DNA of 50,670 nucleotides, taken from the NCBI RefSeq assembly GCF_003201775.1, contig NZ_QJJZ01000012.1, positions 149,493 through 200,162 of the forward strand, written 5' to 3'. Below, piece by piece: positions 19,149 through 27,751 of this stretch. Position 1 is the stretch's first letter; each line of letters begins with the position of its first letter. This DNA comes from Arenibacter sp. ARW7G5Y1 (GTDB lineage: Bacteria > Bacteroidota > Bacteroidia > Flavobacteriales > Flavobacteriaceae). A program made the position numbers and the translations under genes. Below the pieces are notes generated by a model. It was not told the DNA's origin, did not search any database, and worked only from the letters and a program-made list of their open reading frames with translations.

Positions 19149-20660
19149 TTACATTTTATGTTGAAATAAATGGTAATAGGCCTCATTGGCATTCAATTGG
19201 TCCTTGAACTGCCTTATGGTGGTATTCTTATCGATTACAACAAGTTCTACCCCAGCCATTTCCGCAAAGTCCTCGATGAATTCCGTTTTTACCGCTTGGC
19301 TATAAACGGTATGATGAGCGCCTCCAGCCAAAATCCAGGCCGTTGCCGCAATTTCCAAATCGGGTTTCGCATCCCATAGCACCCGTGCCACGGGTAATTT
19401 GGGTAATTCTCCCATTGGGGCTACCGCCTCCACTTCATTGACAATTAACCTAAATCGATTTCCTAAATCAACCAAGGATACATTAATTGCAGGGCCGGCC
19501 GGGGAATTGAAAACCAAACGCACTGGATCCTCCTTACCGCCGATACCCAACGGATGTACTTCGCAAGAGGGTTTTTTATCGGCTACGGACGGACAGATTT
19601 CCAACATATGCGATCCCATTACATATGCTTTCTGTGGCGTAAAATGATAGGTATAATCTTCCATGAACGATGTTCCGCCTTCCAAGTCAGAGGCCATTAC
19701 TTTCATTGCCCTCAACAACGCGGCAGTCTTCCAGTCACCTTCCCCGCCAAAGCCATAACCATCGGCCATTAATCTTTGGGTGGCAATTCCAGGTAGCTGT
19801 TTCAACTCGCCAAGGTTTTCAAATGTATCGGTAAAAGCATTGAATCCGCCTTCTTCCAAAAAGGCACGTAAGCCCAATTCTATTTTTGCCGCATCGATGA
19901 GGGATTGGCGTTTGCTACCAGATTCCAATAATTCATCTGTTAAGTTGTACTCGGATTCATATTGGCTTACCAGGGTAGCTACTTCCTTATCTGAAAGCTT
20001 ATCGATGATTTTGGTTACATCGGACGAATCATAACCGTTTACCGAAAAACCAAATCGCAATTGGGCTTCCACTTTATCCCCGTCGGTTACGGAGACTTCA
20101 CGCATATTATCTCCAATTCGCGCCACCTTTAGATTCTGAAACTCGTTCCAACCTAAGGCGACCCTACTCCAGTTACCTACCTTTTCCTGAATTCTTCGCT
20201 CTCCCCAATGTCCAACAATTATTTTTCGCTTTTTACGCATCCGAGTCATCATGTGGCCAAATTCACGGTCGCCATGAGCGGATTGGTTCAAGTTCATAAA
20301 ATCCATATCAATGGTTTCCCACGGAACTTCTGCATTAAATTGAGTGTGTAAATGGCACAAAGGCTTGGTAAGAATAGACAGACCATTGATCCACATTTTA
20401 GCCGGGGAAAAAGTATGCATCCAGGTAATGACCCCAATACACGCCTTATCGGCACTGGCCTGTTGGCAAACCTCCGCTATTTCATTGGGTGATTTTACCG
20501 TTGGTTTATATACAATTTGCACCGGTATATGGCCAGATGCATTAAATTCCTTTACAATGGTCCGTGAGTTCTTTGCTACTTGATCCAATGTTTCAGGTCC
20601 GTACAAATTCTGACTACCTGTCAAGAACCATATTTCCTTATCCTTCGTCTTTATACCCAT
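19149..20660 (-). CDS. araA: L-arabinose isomerase
   Basis: Converts L-arabinose to L-ribulose in the cytoplasm. The whole protein (503 residues, normal length) matches the family: [16 protein letters not shown] at the start, [28 protein letters not shown], the metal and active-site regions [25 protein letters not shown] and [11 protein letters not shown], and [10 protein letters not shown]. It lies 15 bp after araD and 12 bp before the mutarotase gene. Confidence 0.98.
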   Translation of the reverse strand: MGIKTKDKEIWFLTGSQNLYGPETLDQVAKNSRTIVKEFNASGHIPVQIVYKPTVKSPNEIAEVCQQASADKACIGVITWMHTFSPAKMWINGLSILTKPLCHLHTQFNAEVPWETIDMDFMNLNQSAHGDREFGHMMTRMRKKRKIIVGHWGERRIQEKVGNWSRVALGWNEFQNLKVARIGDNMREVSVTDGDKVEAQLRFGFSVNGYDSSDVTKIIDKLSDKEVATLVSQYESEYNLTDELLESGSKRQSLIDAAKIELGLRAFLEEGGFNAFTDTFENLGELKQLPGIATQRLMADGYGFGGEGDWKTAALLRAMKVMASDLEGGTSFMEDYTYHFTPQKAYVMGSHMLEICPSVADKKPSCEVHPLGIGGKEDPVRLVFNSPAGPAINVSLVDLGNRFRLIVNEVEAVAPMGELPKLPVARVLWDAKPDLEIAATAWILAGGAHHTVYSQAVKTEFIEDFAEMAGVELVVIDKNTTIRQFKDQLNANEAYYHLFQHKM

Positions 20661-20675
20661 AATAGTAATTGCAAT

Positions 20676-21377
20676 TTATTGTCCGTAGTAGGCATTATTA
20701 CCATGCTTACGTTCGTAATGTTTTTTAATTAAAGAATTTTTTAACCTTGGAGCATTTGGATTGATCTGTAAGGTTAAATATGCCATTTGGGCAACGGTCT
20801 CCAACACCTTGCTGTTATAAACGGCTTTTGCCGCTGTTTTCCCCCATGCAAACGGACCGTGGTTCCCAATAAGCACCATTTCCACTTCTTTAGCGGATAA
20901 ACCACGTTCCTCAAAGCAATCCAATATCTGTATGCCCGTATTATGTTCGTAATCCCCTTCAATTAGACTATCCTTCATAGGCTGGGCACATGGAATATCG
21001 GCTGTAAGATGATCGGCATGTGTTGTCCCAAAAATAGGTATGTCCTGTTGGGCTTGTGCCCAGGCAACCGAATAGGTGGCATGGGTATGGGCTATTCCAC
21101 CAATGTGGTCCCAGTTTTTATATAAATAGGCGTGTGTTTTTGTATCCGATGAAGGCCTTAAAGCCCCTTCCACAATAGAATTGTCATAATCTAGAACAAC
21201 GATATCCTCTGGTTTCAACTTTTCATAGGGAATACCACTGGGCTTAATGGCAAATACCCCATTTGCTCTATCCACGGCACTTACATTACCAAAGGTATAG
21301 ATGACCAGCCCAAGGTTGTTCAACTCTATATTGGCCTCATAGCATTCCTGTTTTAAATAACTGTATTTTGTATTCAT
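20676..21377 (-). CDS. araD: L-ribulose-5-phosphate 4-epimerase
   Basis: Converts L-ribulose 5-phosphate to D-xylulose 5-phosphate. It is a class II aldolase/epimerase fold with the zinc ligands in AHTHATYSVAWAQ and in NHGPFAWG, and the phosphate-binding region YTFGNVSAVDR and KPSGIPYE. At 233 residues it has the usual size. One base separates its ATG from the stop of araB, so translation of the two is probably coupled. Confidence 0.97.
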   Translation of the reverse strand: MNTKYSYLKQECYEANIELNNLGLVIYTFGNVSAVDRANGVFAIKPSGIPYEKLKPEDIVVLDYDNSIVEGALRPSSDTKTHAYLYKNWDHIGGIAHTHATYSVAWAQAQQDIPIFGTTHADHLTADIPCAQPMKDSLIEGDYEHNTGIQILDCFEERGLSAKEVEMVLIGNHGPFAWGKTAAKAVYNSKVLETVAQMAYLTLQINPNAPRLKNSLIKKHYERKHGNNAYYGQ

Positions 21378-21378
21378 T

Positions 21379-23052
21379 TCAATTCTTTTTTATGGTACTT
21401 TCCATATAGATTCCGAGGTTTTCATAGGATAATATTGATTTTTCAAATTCCTTGACCGCCTCCGGTTCCGGATAATATTCTGCCTCATAATCACTGCCCA
21501 TATGGGCACTGGCTTCCATAACATTGGGATAAATACCCGAAGCTACGGCAGCATATATGGCAGCCCCCAAAGCAGGAGCCTGATCGGAGGCTGCCACTTT
21601 GATGGGCATGTTCATTACATTGGCCAAAGTCTGCATGATAAATGGCGATTTTCTTGCAACGCCACCAATGCCTACAACCGATTCTATTTTTATACCTTCC
21701 TCCTGAAACCGATCGGCAATTTTCTTGGAACCGAAACAAATTGCATTGATCAAGGCCTTAAAAATATGCGGAGCCTTTGAACCCAAGGACAAATGGGAAA
21801 TGGCACTTTTCAAATTTTGGTCTGCATCCGGTGTTCTACGTCCATTGATCCAATCCAAGGCTGTTGGAATACTTTCCGATAGTGGAATGGCTTCGGCGGC
21901 ATCAGAAAGTTTCTTGATAAAATCACTTTCTATTTCCCGTTGCAGATCTTCCTTTTGTTGATGCGAAATTATATCGGAAGTCATGATCAAATTGTCAATC
22001 GGCCAGGCCAGTACCTCTTTAAACCACGCCAATAAATCCCCGAAGGCAGACTGCCCAGCTTCAAGTCCAATAAAACCGGGAAGGACAGAACCATCAACCT
22101 GACCACAAATACCCCTAATAGTCTTTCCATTTACTTCGGAGTCCTTTGCTACTATAATATCACAGGTGGAAGTACCCATCACCCTCACAAGGGTATTTTC
22201 GTTAATTTTGGCACCCACAGCGCCGGCATGCGCGTCGAACGTTCCAACTGCGATTACCGTGTTTGTGGTTAAACCCAACCTTTCCGCCCATTCTTTACTT
22301 AAATTTCCAGCAATTTCATTGGAAGTGTATGTCTCATCATACAAGTTGGCACGTAATTCTGCCAAGTACGGATGTAAAAGCCCCAAAAATTCCTTAGGGG
22401 GCAAGCCTCCCCAGCTTTCATGCCACATAGCCTTGTGGCCGGCGGCACAACGACTGCGTTTAAAGGTTTTTAAATCCTTATTTTCAACGAGGATATAAGT
22501 CATTAAATCACAATGTTCCATCCAGGTGTATGCTTCCCTTTCAACTGCTACATCCTCTTCTACAACATGTGCTATCTTCGCCCAAAACCACTCCGATGAA
22601 TATATTCCTCCTACATATTTTGTATAGTCCTCCCCTCCCCAGGTTGCTGCCAACCCGTTAATCTTTTCTGCTTCTGCTATGGCCGTATGATCTTTCCATA
22701 GGACCATCATGGCGTTAGGGTTCTCCTCAAAACCATCTACCAGGGCCAAAGGCGTACCATTCTTTGCTAGGGGCACCGGGGAAGAACCTGTCGTGTCAAT
22801 ACATATACCTTTAATTTCCGCTGGATTCACTTTGCTTTTTGTAACTACGGCGGATACTGTTTTTTCCAACCCTTCTATATGATCCAATGGGTGTTGCCGA
22901 AATTTATTTTGAGACGGTTCACAATATTTTTTTTCGCTCCACCTTGGGTACCAATATATTTCTGAAGCTATTTCATTTCCATTTGATGAATCTATTAGTA
23001 CAGCCCTTACGGAATCTGTACCATAATCCAATCCAATTACATACCCTTTCAT
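21379..23052 (-). CDS. araB: Ribulokinase
   Basis: An FGGY-family carbohydrate kinase that phosphorylates L-ribulose with ATP. Signatures: GLDYGTDSVRAVLIDSSNG at the N-terminus, GICIDTTGSSPVPL, GTFDAHAGAVGA, and the C-terminal GGVARKSPFIMQTLANVM with DQAPALGAAIYAAV. I use the ATG at 23052 (MKGYVIGLDYG), giving 557 residues; the in-frame TTG four codons upstream is less likely. It is the first gene of the arabinose operon, opposite araR. Confidence 0.97.
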   Translation of the reverse strand: MKGYVIGLDYGTDSVRAVLIDSSNGNEIASEIYWYPRWSEKKYCEPSQNKFRQHPLDHIEGLEKTVSAVVTKSKVNPAEIKGICIDTTGSSPVPLAKNGTPLALVDGFEENPNAMMVLWKDHTAIAEAEKINGLAATWGGEDYTKYVGGIYSSEWFWAKIAHVVEEDVAVEREAYTWMEHCDLMTYILVENKDLKTFKRSRCAAGHKAMWHESWGGLPPKEFLGLLHPYLAELRANLYDETYTSNEIAGNLSKEWAERLGLTTNTVIAVGTFDAHAGAVGAKINENTLVRVMGTSTCDIIVAKDSEVNGKTIRGICGQVDGSVLPGFIGLEAGQSAFGDLLAWFKEVLAWPIDNLIMTSDIISHQQKEDLQREIESDFIKKLSDAAEAIPLSESIPTALDWINGRRTPDADQNLKSAISHLSLGSKAPHIFKALINAICFGSKKIADRFQEEGIKIESVVGIGGVARKSPFIMQTLANVMNMPIKVAASDQAPALGAAIYAAVASGIYPNVMEASAHMGSDYEAEYYPEPEAVKEFEKSILSYENLGIYMESTIKKN

Positions 23053-23100
23053 TTTTTGATTCAATTTTTTCGAAGTAAATATAATTATTTGACCGTTATA

Positions 23101-23119
23101 AAGTGTTATAAAAACACTT
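23101..23119. promoter_or_regulatory. Candidate AraR operator upstream of araB
   Basis: AAGTGTT, a 5-nt spacer ATAAA and AACACTT form a perfect 7-bp inverted repeat, 49 bp before the araB start in the araB-araR divergent region. An operator of the local Nudix-type repressor is expected here. I cannot compare it with known AraR sites, so the assignment rests on symmetry and position. Confidence 0.45.
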
Positions 23120-23338
23120 ATTGTTAAGTTCCATTAAACCTCAGTATGGTAAACGAGTTGTTCTTTGGTAATATATTTACTTTTCCATTGGAATTTTATA
23201 TTTGATCTACCAAAGGGCTGATGGTTCTTGGCAAATGACCGAATTCAAATCGGGCGGAGCCGTATTCGAAAGAATATATAATTTTCACTTACCCCTTTAA
23301 TAATCAATAATTTAGCTTTTAAAGAATAACTAGTTTTT

Positions 23339-23372
23339 TTGATAAGGAATTATCCTAATCTTGTTAAATTTG
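23339..23372 (+). promoter_or_regulatory. Candidate promoter of araR
   Basis: TTG (23339-23341) and TAAATTTG (23365-23372) are separated by 23 nt, within the TTG-N17-23-TAnnTTTG pattern of Bacteroidota. The araR ATG at 23391 lies 18 bases after the -7 element. A second -7-like TATATTTG occurs at 23197-23204 without a matching -33 element. Confidence 0.4.
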
Positions 23373-23390
23373 CCCCACAAAAATTCAACA

Positions 23391-24083
23391 ATGGTATTAA
23401 ATCATTATAATAAAGAAGACAAGGTTCTATTAGCGGTTGATTGTATAATTTTTGGATTTGATAAAGAAAAATTAAAGATTCTATTAGTTCAGAGAGACTT
23501 TGAACCGGAAAAGGGAAATTGGTCCCTAATAGGAGGTTTTCTTAAAAAAGAAGAAGATTTGGACAAAGCGGCCACCAGGATACTAAATCATTTGACCGGT
23601 CTGAACAATATATATATGGAACAAGTATATTCCTTCTCCAAAGTGGATCGTGATCCTGCGGAAAGAACAATTTCTGTTGCCTATTATGCCCTCATCGATA
23701 TCGCTTCCCATGACAAGGAGCTTTTAAAACAGAATCCCATACAATGGTTTAACCTAAAGGATGCACCTAAGTTAATTTTTGACCACGGCCGTATGGTAGA
23801 ACGGGCAATGGCCAGGTTACGTAGAAGGGCATTAAACAAGCCCATAGGTTTTGAACTTTTGCCAAAAAAATTTACAATGCGCCAATTGCAAAAATTGTAC
23901 GAAGCCATATTGGATACTAAGTTGGACAAACGAAACTTCATTAACAAGTTCAATTCCTTGGATATATTGGTTAAGTTGGATGAAAAAGATATGAAATCTT
24001 CCAAAAAAGGGGCATTCCTATTTCAATTCGATGAGGAAAAATACAATCGTAAAGTAGAGGATGGTTTTAATTTTAAGCTATAA
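23391..24083 (+). CDS. araR: Nudix-family transcriptional regulator of arabinose use (AraR type)
   Basis: The N-terminal part (LLAVDCIIFGFDKEKLKILLVQ, then NWSLIGGFLKKEEDLDKAA) is a Nudix domain. Its Nudix box is degenerate (no REXXEE), so it probably binds a ligand rather than hydrolysing one. The C-terminal part (about 150-230; FTMRQLQKLYEAILDTKLDK) is the winged helix of NrtR-like regulators. In Bacteroidota this protein type, next to araBDA, is known as AraR and responds to arabinose. I start at the ATG at 23391 (MVLNHYNKED); the longer frame begins with a TTG at 23361 inside the promoter. It is divergent from araB. Confidence 0.88.
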   Translation: MVLNHYNKEDKVLLAVDCIIFGFDKEKLKILLVQRDFEPEKGNWSLIGGFLKKEEDLDKAATRILNHLTGLNNIYMEQVYSFSKVDRDPAERTISVAYYALIDIASHDKELLKQNPIQWFNLKDAPKLIFDHGRMVERAMARLRRRALNKPIGFELLPKKFTMRQLQKLYEAILDTKLDKRNFINKFNSLDILVKLDEKDMKSSKKGAFLFQFDEEKYNRKVEDGFNFKL

Positions 24084-24137
24084 ACATTATAGTTCATTGA
24101 CCCTTTAGGTTGGAATTGGGCTGAATATCCCGTTACA

Positions 24138-24614
24138 TCATTCCATAGGATAATGATCAACATCTCCATATATCACTTTCCAGATCCCATCGCGTTTTTC
24201 CCATACAAAGGTGTTTGGCCCTTGGGATTGAGAAATTGTCCCATCTTTGGCAACAAGTGAATCGGTAAATATAAATGAAGAAATCGCGTGATTATTTCCT
24301 ATAGGAATAATTCTTACATTTTTCCATTCCGAATCAAAGCTTTCCAAGGATGCCATGAAGGCTTTAGTGCCTTCCCTGACGTTATCATATGCAATATAAT
24401 TTCCATCTGCCAACATGATGAATTCTGGCCATAATAAATCTACAACCCCATCGGAATTCAGAGTTGTATCGGCCATATGAAAAGCATCGACCCTACTTTT
24501 CACTTGTTCAATTAAGGCTACTGAATCAATCTCTTTGACTACTACTTTTTTGTTGCAACTTAGTGGTAACCATAGCAAACACCAAAGGACCTTTAAAAGA
24601 ATTCGAAAATTCAA
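24138..24614 (-). CDS. SnoaL/NTF2-like lipoprotein
   Basis: The start appears to be TTG (24614): no ATG lies in frame and a stop is two codons upstream. The leader ...LWCLLWLPLSC gives a lipobox. The mature protein (about 138 residues) has the cone-shaped NTF2 fold pattern: a first helix (LIEQVKSRVDAFHMADTTLNSD), VVDLLWPEFIMLADGNYIAYDN, and a strand-rich end FVWEKRDGIWKVIYGDVDHYP. Many such proteins bind small molecules, and no catalytic residues can be named. A leader-core relic at 24681-24735 precedes it, as for the units of the island. Confidence 0.7.
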   Translation of the reverse strand: MNFRILLKVLWCLLWLPLSCNKKVVVKEIDSVALIEQVKSRVDAFHMADTTLNSDGVVDLLWPEFIMLADGNYIAYDNVREGTKAFMASLESFDSEWKNVRIIPIGNNHAISSFIFTDSLVAKDGTISQSQGPNTFVWEKRDGIWKVIYGDVDHYPME

Positions 24615-24680
24615 CTTTTACCAATTTAATTAAATTTATCTACAACAAGGGTATAGGTGGAAGCTGTACTTAAATTCCTC

Positions 24681-24735
24681 CTATAGGTCTAATTTACTAA
24701 ATCTTTTTTTATGGGGTCAATGCCATCCCCTTGGC
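24681..24735 (-). repeat. Relic of the shared cassette leader
   Basis: The plus strand reads CTATAGGTCTAATTTACTAA, then ATC, a T-tract and GGGGTC, in the order found in the leaders at 29181-29265 and 32404-32490. It lies 67 bases upstream of the SnoaL-like gene on the minus strand. Confidence 0.5.
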
Positions 24736-25109
24736 ATTGATACACTATTATGTTATTAAAGGGATCTCGCTGTGACAACGTTATAGGTTCCAAGCACCAA
24801 ATCCTCATCCATAAAAATTGAGGGTGCCTTTTCACCAGAATCTTAAAAAATAATTCTCACTCATTAATTTAACCCCTTTGTTAGCACATGACATTCAAAT
24901 ATTTGATTATAAAAAATTGTCATTATCACGCAACTTCATTATGTCAAATCGACATGATTTTAAAACTTTATTAATAATTTCTTTCTGAATTTCTTAAATG
25001 AATTTTAAAAATTTATCAATGGAACAGGGCCCCCACATTTTGGCATTTTATTTGTCCGATATTTTTCAGATTATTTGAATTATTGTTTAACCTAAATTTT
25101 TTTGTAATT
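24736..25109. other. Upstream region of the first Hsp20 gene
   Basis: No gene is seen. A small palindrome, ATGTC-AAATC-GACAT, lies at 24941-24955. A TTG at about 25038 with TATTTTTC 17 nt downstream is a weak promoter candidate for the Hsp20 gene. Neither matches a heat-shock element that I can name. Confidence 0.3.
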
Positions 25110-25580
25110 ATGGGCAATCTAGTAACAACAAGAAAAAATGGCAGTAAGGTAAGCACAAATTCGAATGGCCTTAGCTATCCAACATGGTCCTCTTGGTTGG
25201 ATGAAGCGTTCAATTGGGAACTACCTTCAGTTTTTACTACAAATTATAATTCCTTGCCCGAAGTAAATATCAGGGAGACCAAGGATGCCTATTTTGTAGA
25301 TATGGCGGTACCAGGATTGAAAAAATCAGATTTCCGTATCAATTTGGATAATCAAGTGCTTTCCATTTGCACAGAAGTGGAAGAAAACAACGAACAGAAA
25401 GAAGACAACTTTATCCGTAGGGAGTTTGGCTATTCTTCTTTCAAGCGTTCGTTCTCACTACCAAAAACGATAAACGAGGATGATATCAATGCGAAGTATA
25501 CCGATGGGGTATTGAGCATTCACCTGCCCAAAAATGAAGAGGCTATCCAAAACCCCGCCAGAACTATCAAGATTTCATAA
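25110..25580 (+). CDS. Small heat shock protein, Hsp20 family (first copy)
   Basis: An ATP-independent holdase that keeps unfolding proteins soluble. The alpha-crystallin domain spans about residues 50-156: PEVNIRETKDAYFVDMAVPG, FRINLDNQVLSICTE, EFGYSSFKRSFSLPKTINED, and the closing DGVLSIHLPKNEEA. I start at the ATG at 25110 (MGNLVTTRKNG); the frame extends to a TTG at 25083. A strong terminator follows at 25593-25617, so it is transcribed apart from the second copy. Confidence 0.93.
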   Translation: MGNLVTTRKNGSKVSTNSNGLSYPTWSSWLDEAFNWELPSVFTTNYNSLPEVNIRETKDAYFVDMAVPGLKKSDFRINLDNQVLSICTEVEENNEQKEDNFIRREFGYSSFKRSFSLPKTINEDDINAKYTDGVLSIHLPKNEEAIQNPARTIKIS

Positions 25581-25592
25581 GAGTCAAGTTTT

Positions 25593-25617
25593 AAAAGGCC
25601 GGTATTGCCGGCCTTTT
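25593..25617 (+). terminator. Intrinsic terminator after the first Hsp20 gene
   Basis: AAAAGGCCGG, the 5-nt loop TATTG and CCGGCCTTTT form a perfect 10-bp stem ending in a short T run, 13 bases after the stop codon. Confidence 0.85.
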
Positions 25618-25674
25618 AATTAATTCAATCGTGTTTACGTCATAATCGAATAGGAACTTTAAATTATCTTAAAA

Positions 25675-26112
25675 ATGAAAGTATTTGGAAAAAAAATAGG
25701 AAAAGACCTTAAAATCCCACCGTTTATAGACAACTTTATCGGGAAACTTTTACCTAACAAAAACAAGGATAACGAAGAGCTGGTAACAATTCCATCGACC
25801 AATATCAGTGATGAAGAAAAAGCTTTTGAACTCTCGCTCGCTTTGCCGGGATTGGACAAGAACGATGTTAACATAGAAATAGAGAACGAGTGCATTATAG
25901 TAAGTGCCCACAAAGAACAGAGCAGAGAGGAAAAGCATAAAAACTGGGTGCGCACAGAGTTTGTAAGCAATTCGTTCTATAGAGCCTTCGGTCTACCTCC
26001 CAATGCAGACCCTCAAAAAGTACAGGCAAAAATGAAAAATGGCCGATTGGATATTAGGGTAGGAAAGGCGACAAGACCTGACCGAAAAAACAGGGTCATC
26101 GAAATCAATTAA
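25675..26112 (+). CDS. Small heat shock protein, Hsp20 family (second copy)
   Basis: 145 residues with the same fold as its neighbour: FELSLALPGLDKNDVNIEIE, ECIIVSAHKEQSREEKH, RTEFVSNSFYRAFGLPPNAD and NGRLDIRVGKA. The N-terminal arm differs strongly from that of the first copy (KKIGKDLKIPPFIDNFIGKL), so the pair is not a recent duplication. It probably forms its own or mixed oligomers. The upstream spacer of 57 bases after the first gene's terminator must hold its promoter. Confidence 0.93.
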   Translation: MKVFGKKIGKDLKIPPFIDNFIGKLLPNKNKDNEELVTIPSTNISDEEKAFELSLALPGLDKNDVNIEIENECIIVSAHKEQSREEKHKNWVRTEFVSNSFYRAFGLPPNADPQKVQAKMKNGRLDIRVGKATRPDRKNRVIEIN

Positions 26113-26581
26113 ATCCTAAACTATGAATTCCAATGTTATTGAGCGAATTAAAATATATTGGACGCTAATAATTTACAAAGTTGAATCAAAAACAAAAGTG
26201 CTGAAAAAATATGCCATACCCATGTTACCGAGTATTGTAAAATACTAGCCGTAGCAATACTATAATAAAACAAGTAAGAAGATGTCGGTAAGGTTGGAGA
26301 AATTATATCCCGATCTCCCAAGGGCAGTTGGAAAGAAAACCAGATGCGTATACGTATGGAGGCCATGCAAATACTATTTTGGATAGGTACCAACCGCTTA
26401 TCGAGAAAGTAAAAGATACGATAAATTAAAATTAGTTGGAAGTTATATATAGAATTCCAAAATGGAATACCATGGGATTCTTATTTGGTGCTTATCAGTA
26501 GGTCTTGGTCCATATCCTAAATTACAAATCGAACTTGTAGCAAATTGACCAAAATCCGAAAAAAATTATAAGTGTATAATT
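26113..26581. other. Intergenic region with a possible decayed reading frame
   Basis: At about 26276-26428 (plus strand) one frame reads SVRLEKLYPDLP and a neighbouring frame continues QLERKPDAYTYGGHANTILD and RYQPLIEKVKDTIN before a stop. The residue pattern looks protein-like and the switch of frame suggests a broken small gene. I cannot name its family. Confidence 0.25.
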
Positions 26582-27019
26582 ATGATAAAAAATGTTCCAA
26601 TCTCACAGCCCAAGTACCTAGTTTTAGCCATGCTCATATGTGCGTTTTCCAATTTAAGGGGACAAACCATGTACGCCTTGAAAATAGATGGAAACATCCG
26701 TCTAGAGGCCAAGAAAATTACAGCTCAATATCAGCCACGCCTTGTAATGGGTGTTGACCAAGCCTTGGAGTTTCAATCAACAGTGGCCAGGTATTTGGTA
26801 AAAAAGCAGGCAGTTGAGCAGGATTCCAATTTATCGCCCAAGGCGAAATATGACTTGTTAAAACGCCTATCAAGTCTGGAGACTTCAGAAATGATCAATG
26901 TTCTAGAACCGTATCGTTGGAAAGAGTATATTCGAATTAAGGCACAGTTCCAACCCATACCCGAACCATTCGATTACGCGGGAAATGAGATTGCTCGGGA
27001 GCAAGTTGGAATAGATTGA
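26582..27019 (+). CDS. Small exported helical protein, unknown function
   Basis: 145 residues. The N-terminal part (PKYLVLAMLICAFSNLRGQ) looks like a signal peptide with cleavage after RGQ. The remainder is predicted helical and charged (EFQSTVARYLVKKQAVEQD, LSPKAKYDLLKRLSSLETSE) and ends in a Pro-rich tail. I do not recognise the family. A TTG/TAnnTTTG promoter is not obvious. It is the last gene before the accessory island. Confidence 0.55.
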   Translation: MIKNVPISQPKYLVLAMLICAFSNLRGQTMYALKIDGNIRLEAKKITAQYQPRLVMGVDQALEFQSTVARYLVKKQAVEQDSNLSPKAKYDLLKRLSSLETSEMINVLEPYRWKEYIRIKAQFQPIPEPFDYAGNEIAREQVGID

Positions 27020-27164
27020 TTGTGTGATGATATCACAATATCTACATACCGTAATATTTTAGTTCCCCATTCACATCATTTATTATTAGCATAAAAAGCT
27101 ACTTAATTATGTTGGGTGCGATTTTAATCCATATATCACATAAAATGAAATTATGAAGTATGTT

Positions 27165-27235
27165 CGTTACGGTATATGGTTGACCATAGTTAGAGATTTA
27201 CCTTTACACTAAATCGATCTCCAATCTTGTTATTT
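27165..27235. repeat. Leader repeat B, orphan copy
   Basis: 27197-27230 matches 31261-31294 at 29 of 34 positions (ACCTTTAC, CTAAAT, TCCAATCTTGT blocks). The similarity weakens but continues about 30 bases to the left. The second copy sits directly upstream of a gene, but this one has no minus-strand gene to its left, so it may mark a lost unit. Confidence 0.55.
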
Positions 27236-27339
27236 AATTCATACGTAGGTCCAAATTAGTCAAGCTTTATGTGGACTTATGATACTATCCGTTTACATTG
27301 AAACACTATTTGATATCATTTCATCTATAAGGTTATCAA

Positions 27340-27622
27340 AAAAAAGTGAGCCTTTTATAAACAAAAAAAACCAATCTCTCGGAAGCCCTTTGTTTATTGG
27401 TGATAGCAGAAGGATTAGCTGCGGTGATCCTATCTTATGATTATAGCCAACGATGCCGGTATTGAAGAACACTTCACCACCTATACCATACGCCATTCCT
27501 CGACCATCATCGCGAAGTTTATGGGGATATCCACGGAGGTGATCAGTGAAGGGTTATCTAATAGACAGGCCAAAGAATTACATCTAGAGTATTTGAGTGT
27601 GCACTGCGAGAATAGAGGCTGA
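27340..27622 (+). pseudogene. Tyrosine recombinase remnant (left copy)
   Basis: The frame at 27437-27622 starts MIIANDAGIEEHFTTYTIRH, the second half of a phage-type integrase catalytic domain; the Arg-His of TIRHS is the RxxH-like part of the active site. After VISEGL the sequence departs from the family and the Tyr region is missing. The DNA from about 27340 to 27560 repeats 40848-41065, including a CTCTCGGAAGCC block. It has no N-terminal domain, so it is a dead fragment marking the left border of the accessory island. Confidence 0.7.
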
Positions 27623-27690
27623 AGAGTGAAGCTCCCCATTCATCACCACAATATCAACATTATGGGCTTAAAAAATTTTTCAATTTAAGG

Positions 27691-27708
27691 TCCCGATAAT
27701 AATCGGGA
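27691..27708. repeat. Short palindrome TCCCGAT...ATCGGGA
   Basis: A perfect 7-bp stem with a 4-nt AATA loop, of a type common between flavobacterial genes. There is no adjacent T-tract on the minus strand. Confidence 0.4.
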
Positions 27709-27732
27709 TGGACTTGGTCTTTTTAAAGGATA

Positions 27733-27749
27733 CGTTATTGTAGTCAGCA
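27733..27749. repeat. Left end of cassette unit 1
   Basis: CGTTATTGTAGTCAGCA resembles the left ends at 29736, 31833, 38075 and 39248 (ATTGTnG core). It pairs loosely, in inverted form, with 29135-29150 at the other end of the unit. It lies three bases beyond the stop of the gene. Confidence 0.45.
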
Positions 27750-27751
27750 TT

